From Muribaculaceae bacterium (GTDB lineage: Bacteria; Bacteroidota; Bacteroidia; Bacteroidales; Muribaculaceae): 37,921 bases of DNA. Position 1 is the stretch's first letter. Every line of letters begins with the position of its first letter. Shown piece by piece: positions 6,718-16,700 of the stretch. The stretch lies in assembly GCA_017555085.1 (NCBI GenBank), contig JAFZHD010000015.1, positions 1-37,921 on the forward strand, written 5' to 3'. Below the pieces are notes generated by a model, which saw only the letters and a list, made by a program, of their open reading frames with translations, was not told the DNA's origin and did not search any database. Made by a program: the position numbers and the translations under genes.

Positions 6718-8043
6718 ATGGAAAACGAAAGCGAAACATTCAAGCCGGTCACTGTCGCTATAGACTTTGGCGGTTCATATACAGACTTTTTGCTGTTGCG
6801 TGAGACCTCGGCTGCGCGATTATATCGAGCAAGCAAGGCGGGCCGTTATGTGCTGTTAAAGACAACAAAAGACAATAGCGGAATGTCGATTGCTATGCTT
6901 AAACGCGAATATGAAATGTCGTTAACGCTCAACCATTATCACATTCCCTATATCTTTACCTATGAGGAATCAACTGCTGTGGGGCCGGCTATTGTGATGG
7001 AATATGTCGACGGCCGCAACCTCAATGAGTTCCTCGCCGAAAAGCCGTCGCTTGATAGCCGCCGTCGGGTGTTTTATCAAATACTTTCGGTAGTAGCCTA
7101 TATTCACAAAAACGGAATTGTTCACAACGACATCAAGCCCGAAAACATTTTGATTTCGCGCATCAACAATGATGTGAAACTGCTTGATTTCGGGTTAAGC
7201 GACAAAGATGCCCATTATTTGGCTCATACGCTGGGCTGCACACCGTCGTATGCCTCGCCCGAATTGTTGGCGCAAGGCGACGTAGATGCCCGCAGCGACA
7301 TCTTTTCGTTGGGTCGCATCATGCAGTTGATATTTGGCACAAAGCGTTATGCCAAGGTGTCGGCCCGATGTGTTGCCGACAATCGCGAAGACAGATATGA
7401 CAATGTCGACCAACTGATGCGCCATTGGCAGCAGAGCCAAAAAACACCGCGCATTGTGTTGCTTGTGGCCTTGATAGTGCTATTGTTACCATTGACATTT
7501 TTTGTTGGCCGTCAGTCGGTGTCGGCGGTAGATGAGCAATTGACCGAGAGTTATAACGCTTTGCGCGATTCACTGTCGATTGCCAATCAGGAAACGCGTC
7601 TCTATAAAGCGCAAGTTGACTCGATTGAGCATCAGCGGGCGTTGGAAAAGGCCGTAGCTGACCGTCGCAATCATTATCGCGACTCAATATGTAAATCGTT
7701 TGAAAACTATGTGGTGGAATTATACAACAAAGCAGTGCCCATAATCAAGAAAGAGCGGTTTCAGGAATTTGCTTTGAAGAAATCAGAAGAGGTGTTTTCT
7801 AATCTGATGTTTGAAAGACAACGAGTTGTCACAATGGATACTTATGAGCCTGAAATCGGGCCGTATATAGTCAATCAAGTGTCGATTGTGTCATCAACAT
7901 ATTTTGCAAAGATAGTTGATATGGTGAATTTGATGCCGAGTTTTCGCGACCTTCCCGACGAAGCCGAAGTCCAATTTTATAAAACAATTTTTGGAACGGA
8001 GCCCTACCGGCCCTATGTCCCCGAAGATATAATGGGCGATTAA
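6718..8043 (+). CDS. Membrane-anchored Hanks-type Ser/Thr protein kinase
   Basis: 441 residues from the ATG at 6718 (a TTG two codons upstream is less likely). Kinase domain about 35-240: VLLK with the ATP lysine near 48, REYEMS helix glutamate near 65, catalytic loop HNDIKPENI (136-144), metal-binding DFG (157-159), ASPEL activation-segment end and SDIFSLGRI. The usual glycine-rich loop is not recognisable (SAARLYRASKAG), and the catalytic loop has HND instead of HRD. One membrane helix (about 245-264) is followed by about 175 residues outside the cytoplasm, starting with a predicted coiled coil. An N-terminal extension AIDFGGSYTDFLLLRE precedes the kinase. It may phosphorylate the divergent regulator-like protein; this is only context. 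Followed by two exported transglutaminase-fold proteins. Confidence 0.85.
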   Translation: MENESETFKPVTVAIDFGGSYTDFLLLRETSAARLYRASKAGRYVLLKTTKDNSGMSIAMLKREYEMSLTLNHYHIPYIFTYEESTAVGPAIVMEYVDGRNLNEFLAEKPSLDSRRRVFYQILSVVAYIHKNGIVHNDIKPENILISRINNDVKLLDFGLSDKDAHYLAHTLGCTPSYASPELLAQGDVDARSDIFSLGRIMQLIFGTKRYAKVSARCVADNREDRYDNVDQLMRHWQQSQKTPRIVLLVALIVLLLPLTFFVGRQSVSAVDEQLTESYNALRDSLSIANQETRLYKAQVDSIEHQRALEKAVADRRNHYRDSICKSFENYVVELYNKAVPIIKKERFQEFALKKSEEVFSNLMFERQRVVTMDTYEPEIGPYIVNQVSIVSSTYFAKIVDMVNLMPSFRDLPDEAEVQFYKTIFGTEPYRPYVPEDIMGD

Positions 8044-8087
8044 CATTATTTTGCAAATAGGGGAGGGTGGCTGAGAGTGAAATGTAT

Positions 8088-8095
8088 TATCTTTG
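8088..8095 (+). promoter_or_regulatory. Promoter -7 box for the DUF3857 pair
   Basis: TATCTTTG matches TAnnTTTG and ends 23 bases before the ATG at 8119; no TTG at the right distance upstream. Suggests the two following genes can be transcribed apart from the kinase. Confidence 0.45.
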
Positions 8096-8118
8096 CGAAA
8101 TAACGCAACACAAGTAGC

Positions 8119-9936
8119 ATGAAAAATTACAGGCTAATAATAATTGTATTGTTTGTATTAGTCGGTTGGCAGGGTATGATGGCCGATAGTAATATCGTAA
8201 TTACTGACGCTAACGAAGTTTATACATTGGTAGCCGACGGAAAGGGCGATTTGTCGAAAGTCAAAGTCAGAAAAGAGACAAATTATATGGCTCAGCGCGT
8301 GGCTGAAACTGCAATAGCACTGGAATCGTTTGGCTCGCATGTTAAGATTGACAAGGCTTCGGCTCCCGGCACGAAGCCGGTGTATAAGCCATGGATTTCG
8401 GAATATGTGTTTTATGATGATTCCAAGATGTGTGTATTGCCTATCGAGATTGAAAACGGCAAGCAGGCAAAGGCTGTGTTTGAAAAGACCTATACCGATG
8501 TGGCCCATTTCTCAACAATTTTTATTCCCGAGATATATCCCATTCAAAAGAAAACTATTGTGATTGAAGTCCCGGCGGCGTTGGCTTCGCAAGTCAAAGT
8601 AGTGGAAAAGTCGTTGGGCGGTAATGTCGTCAAAACCGTAAAAGACGGTGGTAACGGCAAGATTACTTATTTCTACGAAGCAAGTGATATTCCCGAGATA
8701 AAAAGTGAAGAATATATGCCGTCGTTGTCGGCCGTCGCTCCTCGGCTTTATGTGACCGGATTGTTTGAGTCGGTTGATGAATTGTATCAGCACATGCGAA
8801 CATATACCATAAATACCGAAGACGATTTGACTGAAATCAATGAGTTTAGCCGTAGTTTGGTGGCCGATTGTGCTGATGATATGAGTCGCATAAAAGCGAT
8901 TGTTGAATGGGTGCAAAATCACATTAGATATATTGCAATTGAGCATGGCGAGTATGGTTTTCGCCCTGAATTGGCCTCGCATGTGTTTGAAAAACGATAT
9001 GGCGACTGCAAAGGTATGTCGGCATTGTTGAAAGCGATGTTTCGGGCAGTGGGTTTAGATGCCCGTCTTGTGTGGATAGGCACTGATGATATTAGCGTTG
9101 ATTGGACCGAGGTGCCGGCATTGTCGTCGGGCGACCACATGATTTGTGCCGTTATGCTTGACGGAAAGACTTTGTATGTTGATGGCACTGCACAATATAT
9201 GCCTGTGGGTGTGTATCCGTCGTCAATAGAAGGGCAGCAAACGATTGTTGAAAATGGCGAAACTTGTATTGTAGAGCGTGTGCCCATGATAGCGCCGGAA
9301 CAAAATGCCGATAGTTTATCGGCGCAAATGGTAATTGACGGCCATAACCTCAAAGGCAAAATGAAACGCTCTTTGACTGGAATGCGCAAGATGATTATGG
9401 CTGGGTCTTATAACGGAAAGAGTGCCGACCGTCGCAATGACTATTTGATAGCCTACCTGTCATATCCCCGAAAAAATGTTGAAATAGATAATGTCGCTGT
9501 TGAGGGTAATACAATGCAGTCAGATACAGCGGTTGTTGAAGCAGATGTAATCGAAAAAGAGGCATGCCAACATTTGGGCGATGCAATATACATAGATCTG
9601 CGCCCTGTCAGACATCCTTATATGGAGGTGGTGAATATCAAAGACCGCAAAAACGATGTGAAATTTCCCGGTAGATATAATTTTGTGAGCAATATATGCG
9701 TGTCGGTCCCCGATGGTTTTGCTGTTGATTATTTGCCCCAAATGGCCGAATTTGAAAACGAATGGGTTAAAGTGAAAATAGCCTATGAGGTAAAAGATTC
9801 GGCAGTAGTGTGTGAGTCAACGGCGACAATGAAACGCAGAGATGTGTCGCTCGCAGATATGCAACAGTGGAATGCTTTGATAAGAAAGATTGTCGCAGCA
9901 AACAACGAACAAATAGTATTGAAACGAAAAATATAG
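8119..9936 (+). CDS. Exported DUF3857/transglutaminase-like protein, catalytic triad intact
   Basis: 605 residues. Signal peptide at the N-terminus (YRLIIIVLFVLVGWQGMMADS). A DUF3857-like beta domain runs to about 210. The transglutaminase-like domain follows (about 235-360): IVEWVQNHIRYIAIE, then RYGDCKGMSALL with Cys297, SGDHMICAV with His340 and LYVDGTAQY with Asp355, giving a complete Cys-His-Asp triad. The C-terminal 230 residues form another beta-rich domain. Members of this superfamily act as proteases or transferases on the cell envelope, but the substrate is unknown. It is 6 bases upstream of a second protein of similar architecture and certainly co-transcribed with it. Confidence 0.87.
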   Translation: MKNYRLIIIVLFVLVGWQGMMADSNIVITDANEVYTLVADGKGDLSKVKVRKETNYMAQRVAETAIALESFGSHVKIDKASAPGTKPVYKPWISEYVFYDDSKMCVLPIEIENGKQAKAVFEKTYTDVAHFSTIFIPEIYPIQKKTIVIEVPAALASQVKVVEKSLGGNVVKTVKDGGNGKITYFYEASDIPEIKSEEYMPSLSAVAPRLYVTGLFESVDELYQHMRTYTINTEDDLTEINEFSRSLVADCADDMSRIKAIVEWVQNHIRYIAIEHGEYGFRPELASHVFEKRYGDCKGMSALLKAMFRAVGLDARLVWIGTDDISVDWTEVPALSSGDHMICAVMLDGKTLYVDGTAQYMPVGVYPSSIEGQQTIVENGETCIVERVPMIAPEQNADSLSAQMVIDGHNLKGKMKRSLTGMRKMIMAGSYNGKSADRRNDYLIAYLSYPRKNVEIDNVAVEGNTMQSDTAVVEADVIEKEACQHLGDAIYIDLRPVRHPYMEVVNIKDRKNDVKFPGRYNFVSNICVSVPDGFAVDYLPQMAEFENEWVKVKIAYEVKDSAVVCESTATMKRRDVSLADMQQWNALIRKIVAANNEQIVLKRKI

Positions 9937-9942
9937 TCATAT

Positions 9943-12093
9943 ATGAAACGAATAATAATCTCGGCAATGGCTGTTTGCGTGATAGCCATGTGCTCATGGG
10001 CCAATAAGGTTGACCGAAAATTTTATGAAAAGGCCTCAAAGATTGTGTGGGAAATGGAGTTGCCTCAGTTTGACAGTAAAACACAAGTGCCCGATAGCCT
10101 TTATGCCAATGAATCGGCAGTCATTATCGCATGTTATCGCAGTGTTGATGTAAAGCGTGTGGAGCAAACAAATATATCAAAATACTCGACTACGCTTAAC
10201 GCCTACACCAATGCAATCGATTGTAAAAAGGTGATGCGTGTAATGGTTAAGCTGAATGATGCTGCCGCCGTTGAAAAATTCTCGGAGTTTGATATTGATG
10301 CCAAGGACAAAGAGTCAATTGACTCATATAATGTAATGTATACCAATTCGGCATTTGGCGCACGAGTTTATAAAGCCGACGGTCGGATTAATGATGTTGA
10401 TTGCGGTGAGGTGTTCACAGTTACAGAGGGTAAGAAAGACAAGGCTATGCAACATAAAATAGCCATACCCGGATTGGAACCAGGTGATGTGCTTGAATAC
10501 TTCTATTATGATGAAATATGGCTTGATGAATTGGATCTAGATCCTATTCAGTTTCCGTTCTTCCGCGATTATCCTGCAATGAACTATACTATAAAATGTA
10601 GTATTGACCCTCAACTGACAGTCGAATATCGAGCATACAACGGAGCGCCATTGCTTGTCGGATCGGTTGAAAAAGACGGAACACGCATCTTGCAAGTGGA
10701 AACAGTAAATTTGCCTAAAACCGAGAAGGGCGAATGGCAATGCTTTGCTCGTCAAGAACCGTTTATTGATATGCGAGTGCTGAACAATATGACTAAAATG
10801 GTATATCGCACCCCAAGTGCTCGCCGTGGCGGTGTGTATTGTGGGCTGAATTCCAATTACTATTTTACCGATATTTCACACATCCTTTCAACAATAGAAC
10901 TTCCTATTGACATTGTGTCGCGAGCAACAAAGCGAGCAAAAAATTTTCAGAAGGCGCATCCAGAGATAACTTCGCGTCAATTAATTGATGCGGCATGGCT
11001 TGCAGTGGTGTATGAGGCGCTGTTAGACAAGGATTCGCATAGTACTCTTTCGTTGTCGTTATATATGGCCGATGTGATGCGCAAACTTAAAGTTAAAGAA
11101 CAAGTGTCTGTGGGTGTGATAAACTCACGATTTGATGTGCCGGTCACAGAGATTTTGCATTGGCGTGACCCCGATTATATGGTAATGGTTGGCGATAGTT
11201 GCTACATGTTAGGCCAATTGTGTTATGTGCCTGGTGAACTTCCCGGCGAATATGAGGCAGAGGATGCGGCTATGTTTTATGGCGACCGCAAAGACTACAT
11301 TCGACAAGATGCAACAGTGATAAAAATGCCTACAACTCGCGCTGCTGCCAATAACGCGCGTATAGATATGACCGTTTCTATTAATGCCGATGATGAGGCC
11401 ATTCTTGATATTGAACGAAAAGTGAAGTTGCAAGGTTCACTCAAACGCTCGGCTGTTTATATCGGAGTAAGTAGTTGGGTTGATGCCGTTGCTCAATATC
11501 TTGGCGTGTCAGAAAAAGAACGCAAAAAATATAAAGAAGATATTGACACTGTTGAGGTGAAGAATAAGATAGAAGAAAGCATGAAGAAAGAATTACAATT
11601 TGCTTTGTGTGCCGAGCCGCGCAATTTGAAAAGTTACAGCATATTGTCGCGAGGTGTAACTCCCGATGCCCCGGCCTGTGAATATGTCGCTGCTTGTGAT
11701 GTTGACGGTTTGGTAAAACGCGCGGGAAATGACATGATTGTGTCGGTAGGCAAACTCATAGGCAATCAGATAAAGATTGAAGGTAGTGAACGCGAACGCG
11801 CTTGTGGTGTGGTAAGAGTGTCGGCAAAGCAAACACGCTATGTGATAAAGTTTGTGATACCCGACGGTTATGTGGTGAATGTGGCTAGCCTTGAAGCGCT
11901 GAATCGCAATGTTGCAAACGAGTGCGGTGCATTCTACGCACAAGCGACAGTGCAAGACCAATACTTGGTGCTTCAAGTCAACGAACGATATTCTCGTTAT
12001 GCCGAGCCTGTTGAGCGTTGGCCAAAGTACTTGCAGTTGCTTGATGCATCGGCCGAGTTTAATGATGCTTCATTGGTGTTGACAAAACAGTAA
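9943..12093 (+). CDS. Exported DUF3857-like protein with degenerate transglutaminase domain
   Basis: 716 residues. Signal peptide IIISAMAVCVIAMCSWA. The architecture parallels the upstream gene: DUF3857-like domain (about 60-290; HKIAIPGLEPGDVLEYFYYDE is typical), a transglutaminase-fold region (about 340-430) and a C-terminal beta domain. At the place of the catalytic GDCKGMS there is KDSHSTLSLSL (363-373), and DHM is replaced by DYMVMV (410-415); no cysteine occurs between residues 301 and 419. The triad is therefore lost, and the protein is probably non-catalytic, perhaps a partner or regulator of the upstream enzyme. Ends just before a bidirectional terminator at 12110-12141. Confidence 0.82.
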   Translation: MKRIIISAMAVCVIAMCSWANKVDRKFYEKASKIVWEMELPQFDSKTQVPDSLYANESAVIIACYRSVDVKRVEQTNISKYSTTLNAYTNAIDCKKVMRVMVKLNDAAAVEKFSEFDIDAKDKESIDSYNVMYTNSAFGARVYKADGRINDVDCGEVFTVTEGKKDKAMQHKIAIPGLEPGDVLEYFYYDEIWLDELDLDPIQFPFFRDYPAMNYTIKCSIDPQLTVEYRAYNGAPLLVGSVEKDGTRILQVETVNLPKTEKGEWQCFARQEPFIDMRVLNNMTKMVYRTPSARRGGVYCGLNSNYYFTDISHILSTIELPIDIVSRATKRAKNFQKAHPEITSRQLIDAAWLAVVYEALLDKDSHSTLSLSLYMADVMRKLKVKEQVSVGVINSRFDVPVTEILHWRDPDYMVMVGDSCYMLGQLCYVPGELPGEYEAEDAAMFYGDRKDYIRQDATVIKMPTTRAAANNARIDMTVSINADDEAILDIERKVKLQGSLKRSAVYIGVSSWVDAVAQYLGVSEKERKKYKEDIDTVEVKNKIEESMKKELQFALCAEPRNLKSYSILSRGVTPDAPACEYVAACDVDGLVKRAGNDMIVSVGKLIGNQIKIEGSERERACGVVRVSAKQTRYVIKFVIPDGYVVNVASLEALNRNVANECGAFYAQATVQDQYLVLQVNERYSRYAEPVERWPKYLQLLDASAEFNDASLVLTKQ

Positions 12094-12109
12094 TTGAGTA
12101 TAACGCATG

Positions 12110-12141
12110 AAAAAACCAAAGCGGGAGCTTCGGTTTTTTTT
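12110..12141. terminator. Bidirectional terminator between DUF3857 gene and der
   Basis: AACC-A-AAGC (12114-12122) and GCTT-C-GGTT (12127-12135) form a 9-bp stem with one mismatch and a GGGA loop, flanked by A and T runs that serve both strands. It lies between convergent genes. Confidence 0.8.
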
Positions 12142-12158
12142 GTTGGGATATGTTTGGC

Positions 12159-13478
12159 TTATTTTTCGCGCATGAACACATTGATGGGTGTGCCGTGGAA
12201 TTCCCATGTCTCGCGAATCTTGTTTTCAAGATAGCGGCGATAGGGCTCTTTAACCCATTGGGGAAGGTTGCAGAAGAAGATGAATGTGGGAATGGGCGAA
12301 CCTTTCAACATTGTGATATACTTGATTTTTACATACTTGCCCTTGTTTGCAGGAGGGGGATATGCCTCGATAAACTCCTGCATTGTGGTGTTGAGTTGTG
12401 ATGTGGGCACTGTGCGACGGCGGTTTTGATATACTTCAAGCGCTGTTTCAAGCACTTTGAAGATGCGCTGTTTTGTGAGTGCTGATGTGAAGATGATGGG
12501 GAAGTCGGTGAAGGGGGCAAATCGTTCGCGAATGGCTTCTTGATAGCAACGGATTGCTTCGTTTGATTTGTCTTCGACCAAGTCCCATTTGTTTACACAC
12601 ACCACAAGTCCTTTTTTGTTGCGTTGAATGAGCGAGAATATGTTGGTGTCTTGACCTTCGATGCCTCGTGTGGCGTCAATCATGAGGATACACACATCTG
12701 ATGCCTCGATGGCGCGAATGCTTCGGATAACGCTATAATACTCGATGTCTTCGTTAACCTTGGTCTTTTTGCGGATACCTGCTGTGTCAACCAAGTAGAA
12801 GTCAAAGCCATATTTGTTGTAGCGAGTGTAGATACTGTCGCGAGTTGTACCGGCAATGTCGGTAACGATGTGGCGGTCTTCGCCGATGAATGAGTTGACA
12901 AGCGACGATTTGCCGGCGTTGGGGCGGCCCACGATTGTGATGCGGGGAATGTCGTCGAGTTGTTCTTCTTCGTCATCGGTCTTCTCGGGCATGCGTTTTG
13001 TGATTTCGTCGAGAAGGTCGCCTGTGCCAAAGCCGCTGACAGCCGACACGGGGTAGGGGTCGCCAAGACCGAGGCTGTAAAACTCGGCAATGTTGTAAAT
13101 CCATTCGTTAGAGTCAACCTTGTTGGCAACAAGAACGATGGGTTTTGTTGATTTGCGAAGGATTTCGGCCACATGGTCGTCAAGGTCGGTAACGCCGTTC
13201 ATGGCATCAACGACAAAGAGAATTACATCGGCTTGCTCGATAGCGAGTGCTACCTGCTTGTTGATTTCGCCTTCAAATATGTCTTCGGAGTTTACTACCC
13301 AACCTCCGGTATCTACGATAGAAAATTCGTGGCCCGACCATTCGACTTTGCCATATTGGCGGTCGCGAGTTGTGCCGGCAGTGCCGTCAACGATAGCGGT
13401 GCGGGTTTCTGTTAAACGGTTGAAAAGTGTAGACTTACCCACATTAGGGCGTCCTACAATGGCTATAAGTTGTCCCAT
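12159..13478 (-). CDS. der: Ribosome assembly GTPase Der (EngA)
   Basis: 439 residues, the normal length for Der. Two tandem GTPase domains are evident: GRPNVGKS (9-16, Lys15) with DTGG and NKVD (119-122), and GRPNAGKS (184-191, Lys190) with DTAG and NKWD, followed by the C-terminal KH-like domain ending [13 protein letters not shown]. This two-domain layout is unique to Der, which acts in assembly of the 50S ribosomal subunit. A well-formed promoter lies directly upstream (13497-13527). In related genomes der commonly follows era; here the two are 8 kb apart. Confidence 0.97.
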   Translation of the reverse strand: MGQLIAIVGRPNVGKSTLFNRLTETRTAIVDGTAGTTRDRQYGKVEWSGHEFSIVDTGGWVVNSEDIFEGEINKQVALAIEQADVILFVVDAMNGVTDLDDHVAEILRKSTKPIVLVANKVDSNEWIYNIAEFYSLGLGDPYPVSAVSGFGTGDLLDEITKRMPEKTDDEEEQLDDIPRITIVGRPNAGKSSLVNSFIGEDRHIVTDIAGTTRDSIYTRYNKYGFDFYLVDTAGIRKKTKVNEDIEYYSVIRSIRAIEASDVCILMIDATRGIEGQDTNIFSLIQRNKKGLVVCVNKWDLVEDKSNEAIRCYQEAIRERFAPFTDFPIIFTSALTKQRIFKVLETALEVYQNRRRTVPTSQLNTTMQEFIEAYPPPANKGKYVKIKYITMLKGSPIPTFIFFCNLPQWVKEPYRRYLENKIRETWEFHGTPINVFMREK

Positions 13479-13496
13479 AAGAGTTTAATTATTGTG

Positions 13497-13527
13497 CAAA
13501 ATTACTGTATTTTATTGATTTACGCAA
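13497..13527 (-). promoter_or_regulatory. Promoter of der (proximal)
   Basis: Minus strand: TTG (13525-13527), 20-base spacer, TAATTTTG (13497-13504), 18 bases before the der ATG. It fits the Bacteroidetes consensus spacing exactly. Confidence 0.7.
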
Positions 13528-13637
13528 CTTTATAGGGGGTTGCATGCCCCGTCGGAGTGATAACTAAGTAGATTTTGGCCGTGAAATTTAGATGGTTAGA
13601 CAATTTATAGTGTTGAATGTGTGTTTTTTTGATGGTG

Positions 13638-13669
13638 CAAAGTTACAAAAAATGGCCGATAGTAGCAAA
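13638..13669 (-). promoter_or_regulatory. Second promoter-like element upstream of der
   Basis: Minus strand: TTTG (13666-13669), 20-base spacer, TAACTTTG (13638-13645). It would give a leader of about 150 bases before der, containing a GGGG/CCCC stem-loop near 13536-13550, or a short independent RNA. No reading frame of note is seen in this 130-base stretch. Confidence 0.5.
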
Positions 13670-13674
13670 TAGCA

Positions 13675-13706
13675 CTCGGACTGCCACGATGTCGCGACAG
13701 TCCGAG
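13675..13706 (-). terminator. Hairpin after the helicase-nuclease gene
   Basis: CTCGGACTG and CAGTCCGAG (13675-13683 and 13698-13706) pair perfectly over 9 bp, 16 bases after the stop at 13723. No U run follows on the minus strand, so it may be a weak or factor-assisted terminator or an RNA-stabilising 3' end. Confidence 0.5.
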
Positions 13707-13722
13707 GTTATTGAGATTGCGG

Positions 13723-16700
13723 TTAGTTGAGGGGGACTTTTACAATTTCGCCCGAGTCAAGGAACCACAGGTATCCGCGCAGGTTGGTGTAGCCGTTTTC
13801 GGCAAGATGTTTGGCATAGCCTGCCACTTGTTCTTTATATTTCGTTATCTGTTTGTCCGAAGGACTGCCGGTTTTGTAGTCGATGATGTCGATGTGTCCA
13901 TCGGCGGTCCACACAATGCGGTCACAGCGTAGGCGTCTGCCGTCGGTGAGAGCGATGGTGCGCTCGTTGACAATGCGGATAGCGTCTTCAAACCAATGGC
14001 GAGTGTCTTCGCGAGATATTTGTTGGAGCAACTCCTCTTCGATGCCCGGAATTTCTTTCTCGGGTACGAGTGAGCGATATGCCTGATGTCGCACGGCCAT
14101 GGGCAGGTCTTCTTTGGTATAAACATGGGCGAGAATGTTGTGTAAGATTATACCGCGTTGGCGTGAGTCATAGATGTCGTCAATGTCGTCAACACTGCTG
14201 AGTTCGCCCACTTTTACTTTATGAACGATATAATATGTGTTGTCGTCAGAGGGTGTGTATCGGTCATCGTCGCTCTTGGTCTCGGCCTTTTTGTCTTTTT
14301 TGCTGTCGTCTTTTTTGACAATTGTCGGTTTGCCCAAAGTTATGAGGTTGCATTCATTCTCATCAATTAGAACTTTGTTAATGCCATTAAGTGGAGCAAA
14401 AATGGGCGTAGTGCCGGTGTATTCGAGGTCTTGGGCAAATTCCTTAATAGCCTCATGATGTGCTATGCCAAAGGCGTCGTTCATTCGCTGTCCTAATTGG
14501 CTGCTATTGTCAGATATGATGAACATTTCATTGACGGCGCGAGTGAATGCTACATAAGTCTTGTTGAGATTGTCGAGATATGCGGCATCGCAAGCCTTTG
14601 TATATTGCTCTTTTAATGACTCATCGGCAAAATCAAAAGCAGAAGAACCTTTTAACGGAATGAAGGGAGGAGTGTTGCCAAAATTGCCGAATGCGCCAGC
14701 GGTGTCATACCATATTAGTTCATCAGTTGTTTCCAAATCCCAGTTGGCAAACGGAATGTGAACACACTTGAATTCAAGACCTTTTGACTTGTGGACGGTA
14801 ATGACTTTGACTGCATTAAAGTCTTCGGGCATTGTCACACCGACTTTGTAGCCGATTGCGTCCCACCATTTCAAGAACGCGTGCAAGTCGCCGTTGGTGG
14901 TGCTGCAAAAATTGACTACCTCATCTTGGAATGCTGTCAAGAAAATGTTTTCGTTTTTGCGTGTTTCGTCGGTGAGATATTGTTCGATAATCAAATCGAC
15001 GATTGCTGTGAGTGTGGCGCACTCCATTTTTGCGATGCTTTCAGTGAGGGTGCCGCCCATTTCAACGGGGCACATCGATGCTTGTAACAATGCCTCGGAA
15101 GGGGTGGCGCCTTCTTTGAGTTTTCCCTCAAAATTTTGAATGAGGTTGTCAATCTCTTTGCGCTTCTTGTCCTTTTCGGTTGTAGGCTTTGAAGGCTTGT
15201 CGAGTTGTCGTAAAATGCTAATGATGATGCGCACGGCCGATGAACTTGAAATGCGCAATGCTTCGGCCGAAGAAATGCTTATTTTGCCGTTTGGGGTATT
15301 GTTGAAATGGTGCTTGGTGAGCAGATAGTTGATGATTTCTCGGCCTTCTTTGTTTTTGTTCACAAGGATGGCGATGTCTGACTGCTTGTAGCCTGCTCCT
15401 AATTGACGGTCAATCTCCTCGCCGGTTAATTGCATGGCAAGGGCGTCTCTGACATCTTTGTTTAATTTGTCTCTGAATGACAAAACTTTTACATAACCAT
15501 GGAAATCGGAGTGTTTGCTGGGTATTTGTTGTGCTACATTGCCATATCGTTCTTTGACTCTTGTATCGTCGTTATTAACCAAAGCGGTAAATAGCGTGTT
15601 GTTAAATTGAATAACTTCAACGGTGCTTCGCCAATTTGTGTTTTCTTCAATTTTTACGCCTCGAATGTTGATGTCGTCGGTAAATGCTTTGTCGGTTTGC
15701 ACTTGCTCGCCAAGCAATTCAGGGTCAGAGCCGCGGAAACGGTAGATGCTCTGTTTTTCGTCGCCGATAATAAGGTTGTCGTGGCTTTCAGATTGGCTTG
15801 TTTTTACAAGCGGCTTCAAGTTATCCCATTGAGAGTGAGATGTGTCTTGAAACTCGTCAATCAGGTAGTGGCGCAAAATCATGCCCATTCGCTCGTAGAT
15901 GAAAGGCACTTCTTCGTCGGCGATAATTTTTGTAAGAATATCGTTGGTGTCGGAAAGCAAAATGAGGTTGTTTTCTTTGCGATATTTATCAATGCCGTCA
16001 ATTACGCTTGCCAACAGTCCGAGATTAGTCAATTGTCGAATAATCGATTTGTAGAACTCGATGCTGTTTCTATTATTTTTGATGAGTTCAAGGTTGGCGA
16101 TATATTTGGCATCAAAATCGGGGTGACTATTAGCAAGACCGATGTTTTTAGAGGTGTATCGTTTTTTGGGGTCATTGCCAATGGCGTTGGGTATAGTTGT
16201 GCCAAACGGTTTTAATTTATCTGTGATTTTGATTTTTGAATGGTATTCTATGGCATTTCTCATGTGAGCGCTGACAAAGTCAGAGAAACATTTGCCATCT
16301 AAATCGGTCGTCAAAAGTTCGTTTGCGGCATTGTTGATTTTGGTGAAAAGAGTTTCGATGTGTGCATACAACTCCTTTTGGAAATTTAAGAGTTTGTCGG
16401 GGTCAGAGAGGTAGTTGTATATGGCGTCGTAGTTCTTTTTGAAAGTGTCGTCGCATATTTCTTTCAGATATTTTGCGATATCGGTAAATGTTTTTGAATC
16501 GTGGTTATAGATGTCAAAAATCTTGCCCGATTCAAACTGCTCTTTCATGTAGCGAATGAGCCATTGTTTGTTTTTGTCGCGGTTTTTTGAGTCAAATTCA
16601 TACGACAAGTCGTTGAGCGTTTGCCCCAATGACGATGTGAATGCCATGTCGTCGCCAACGTTCACCTCGTAGTCGCCGGTCAGATCGGCTTCGCGGGCAA

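Noticed and set aside
13675..13706. Terminal inverted repeat of an insertion sequence
   Set aside because: Only one pair of arms is present, with no transposase and no target-site repeat; a 3' hairpin of the adjacent gene is simpler.
15607..16215. Open frame of 202 codons on the plus strand inside the helicase-nuclease gene
   Set aside because: It lies wholly antisense to conserved helicase motifs and shows no recognisable domain or promoter.
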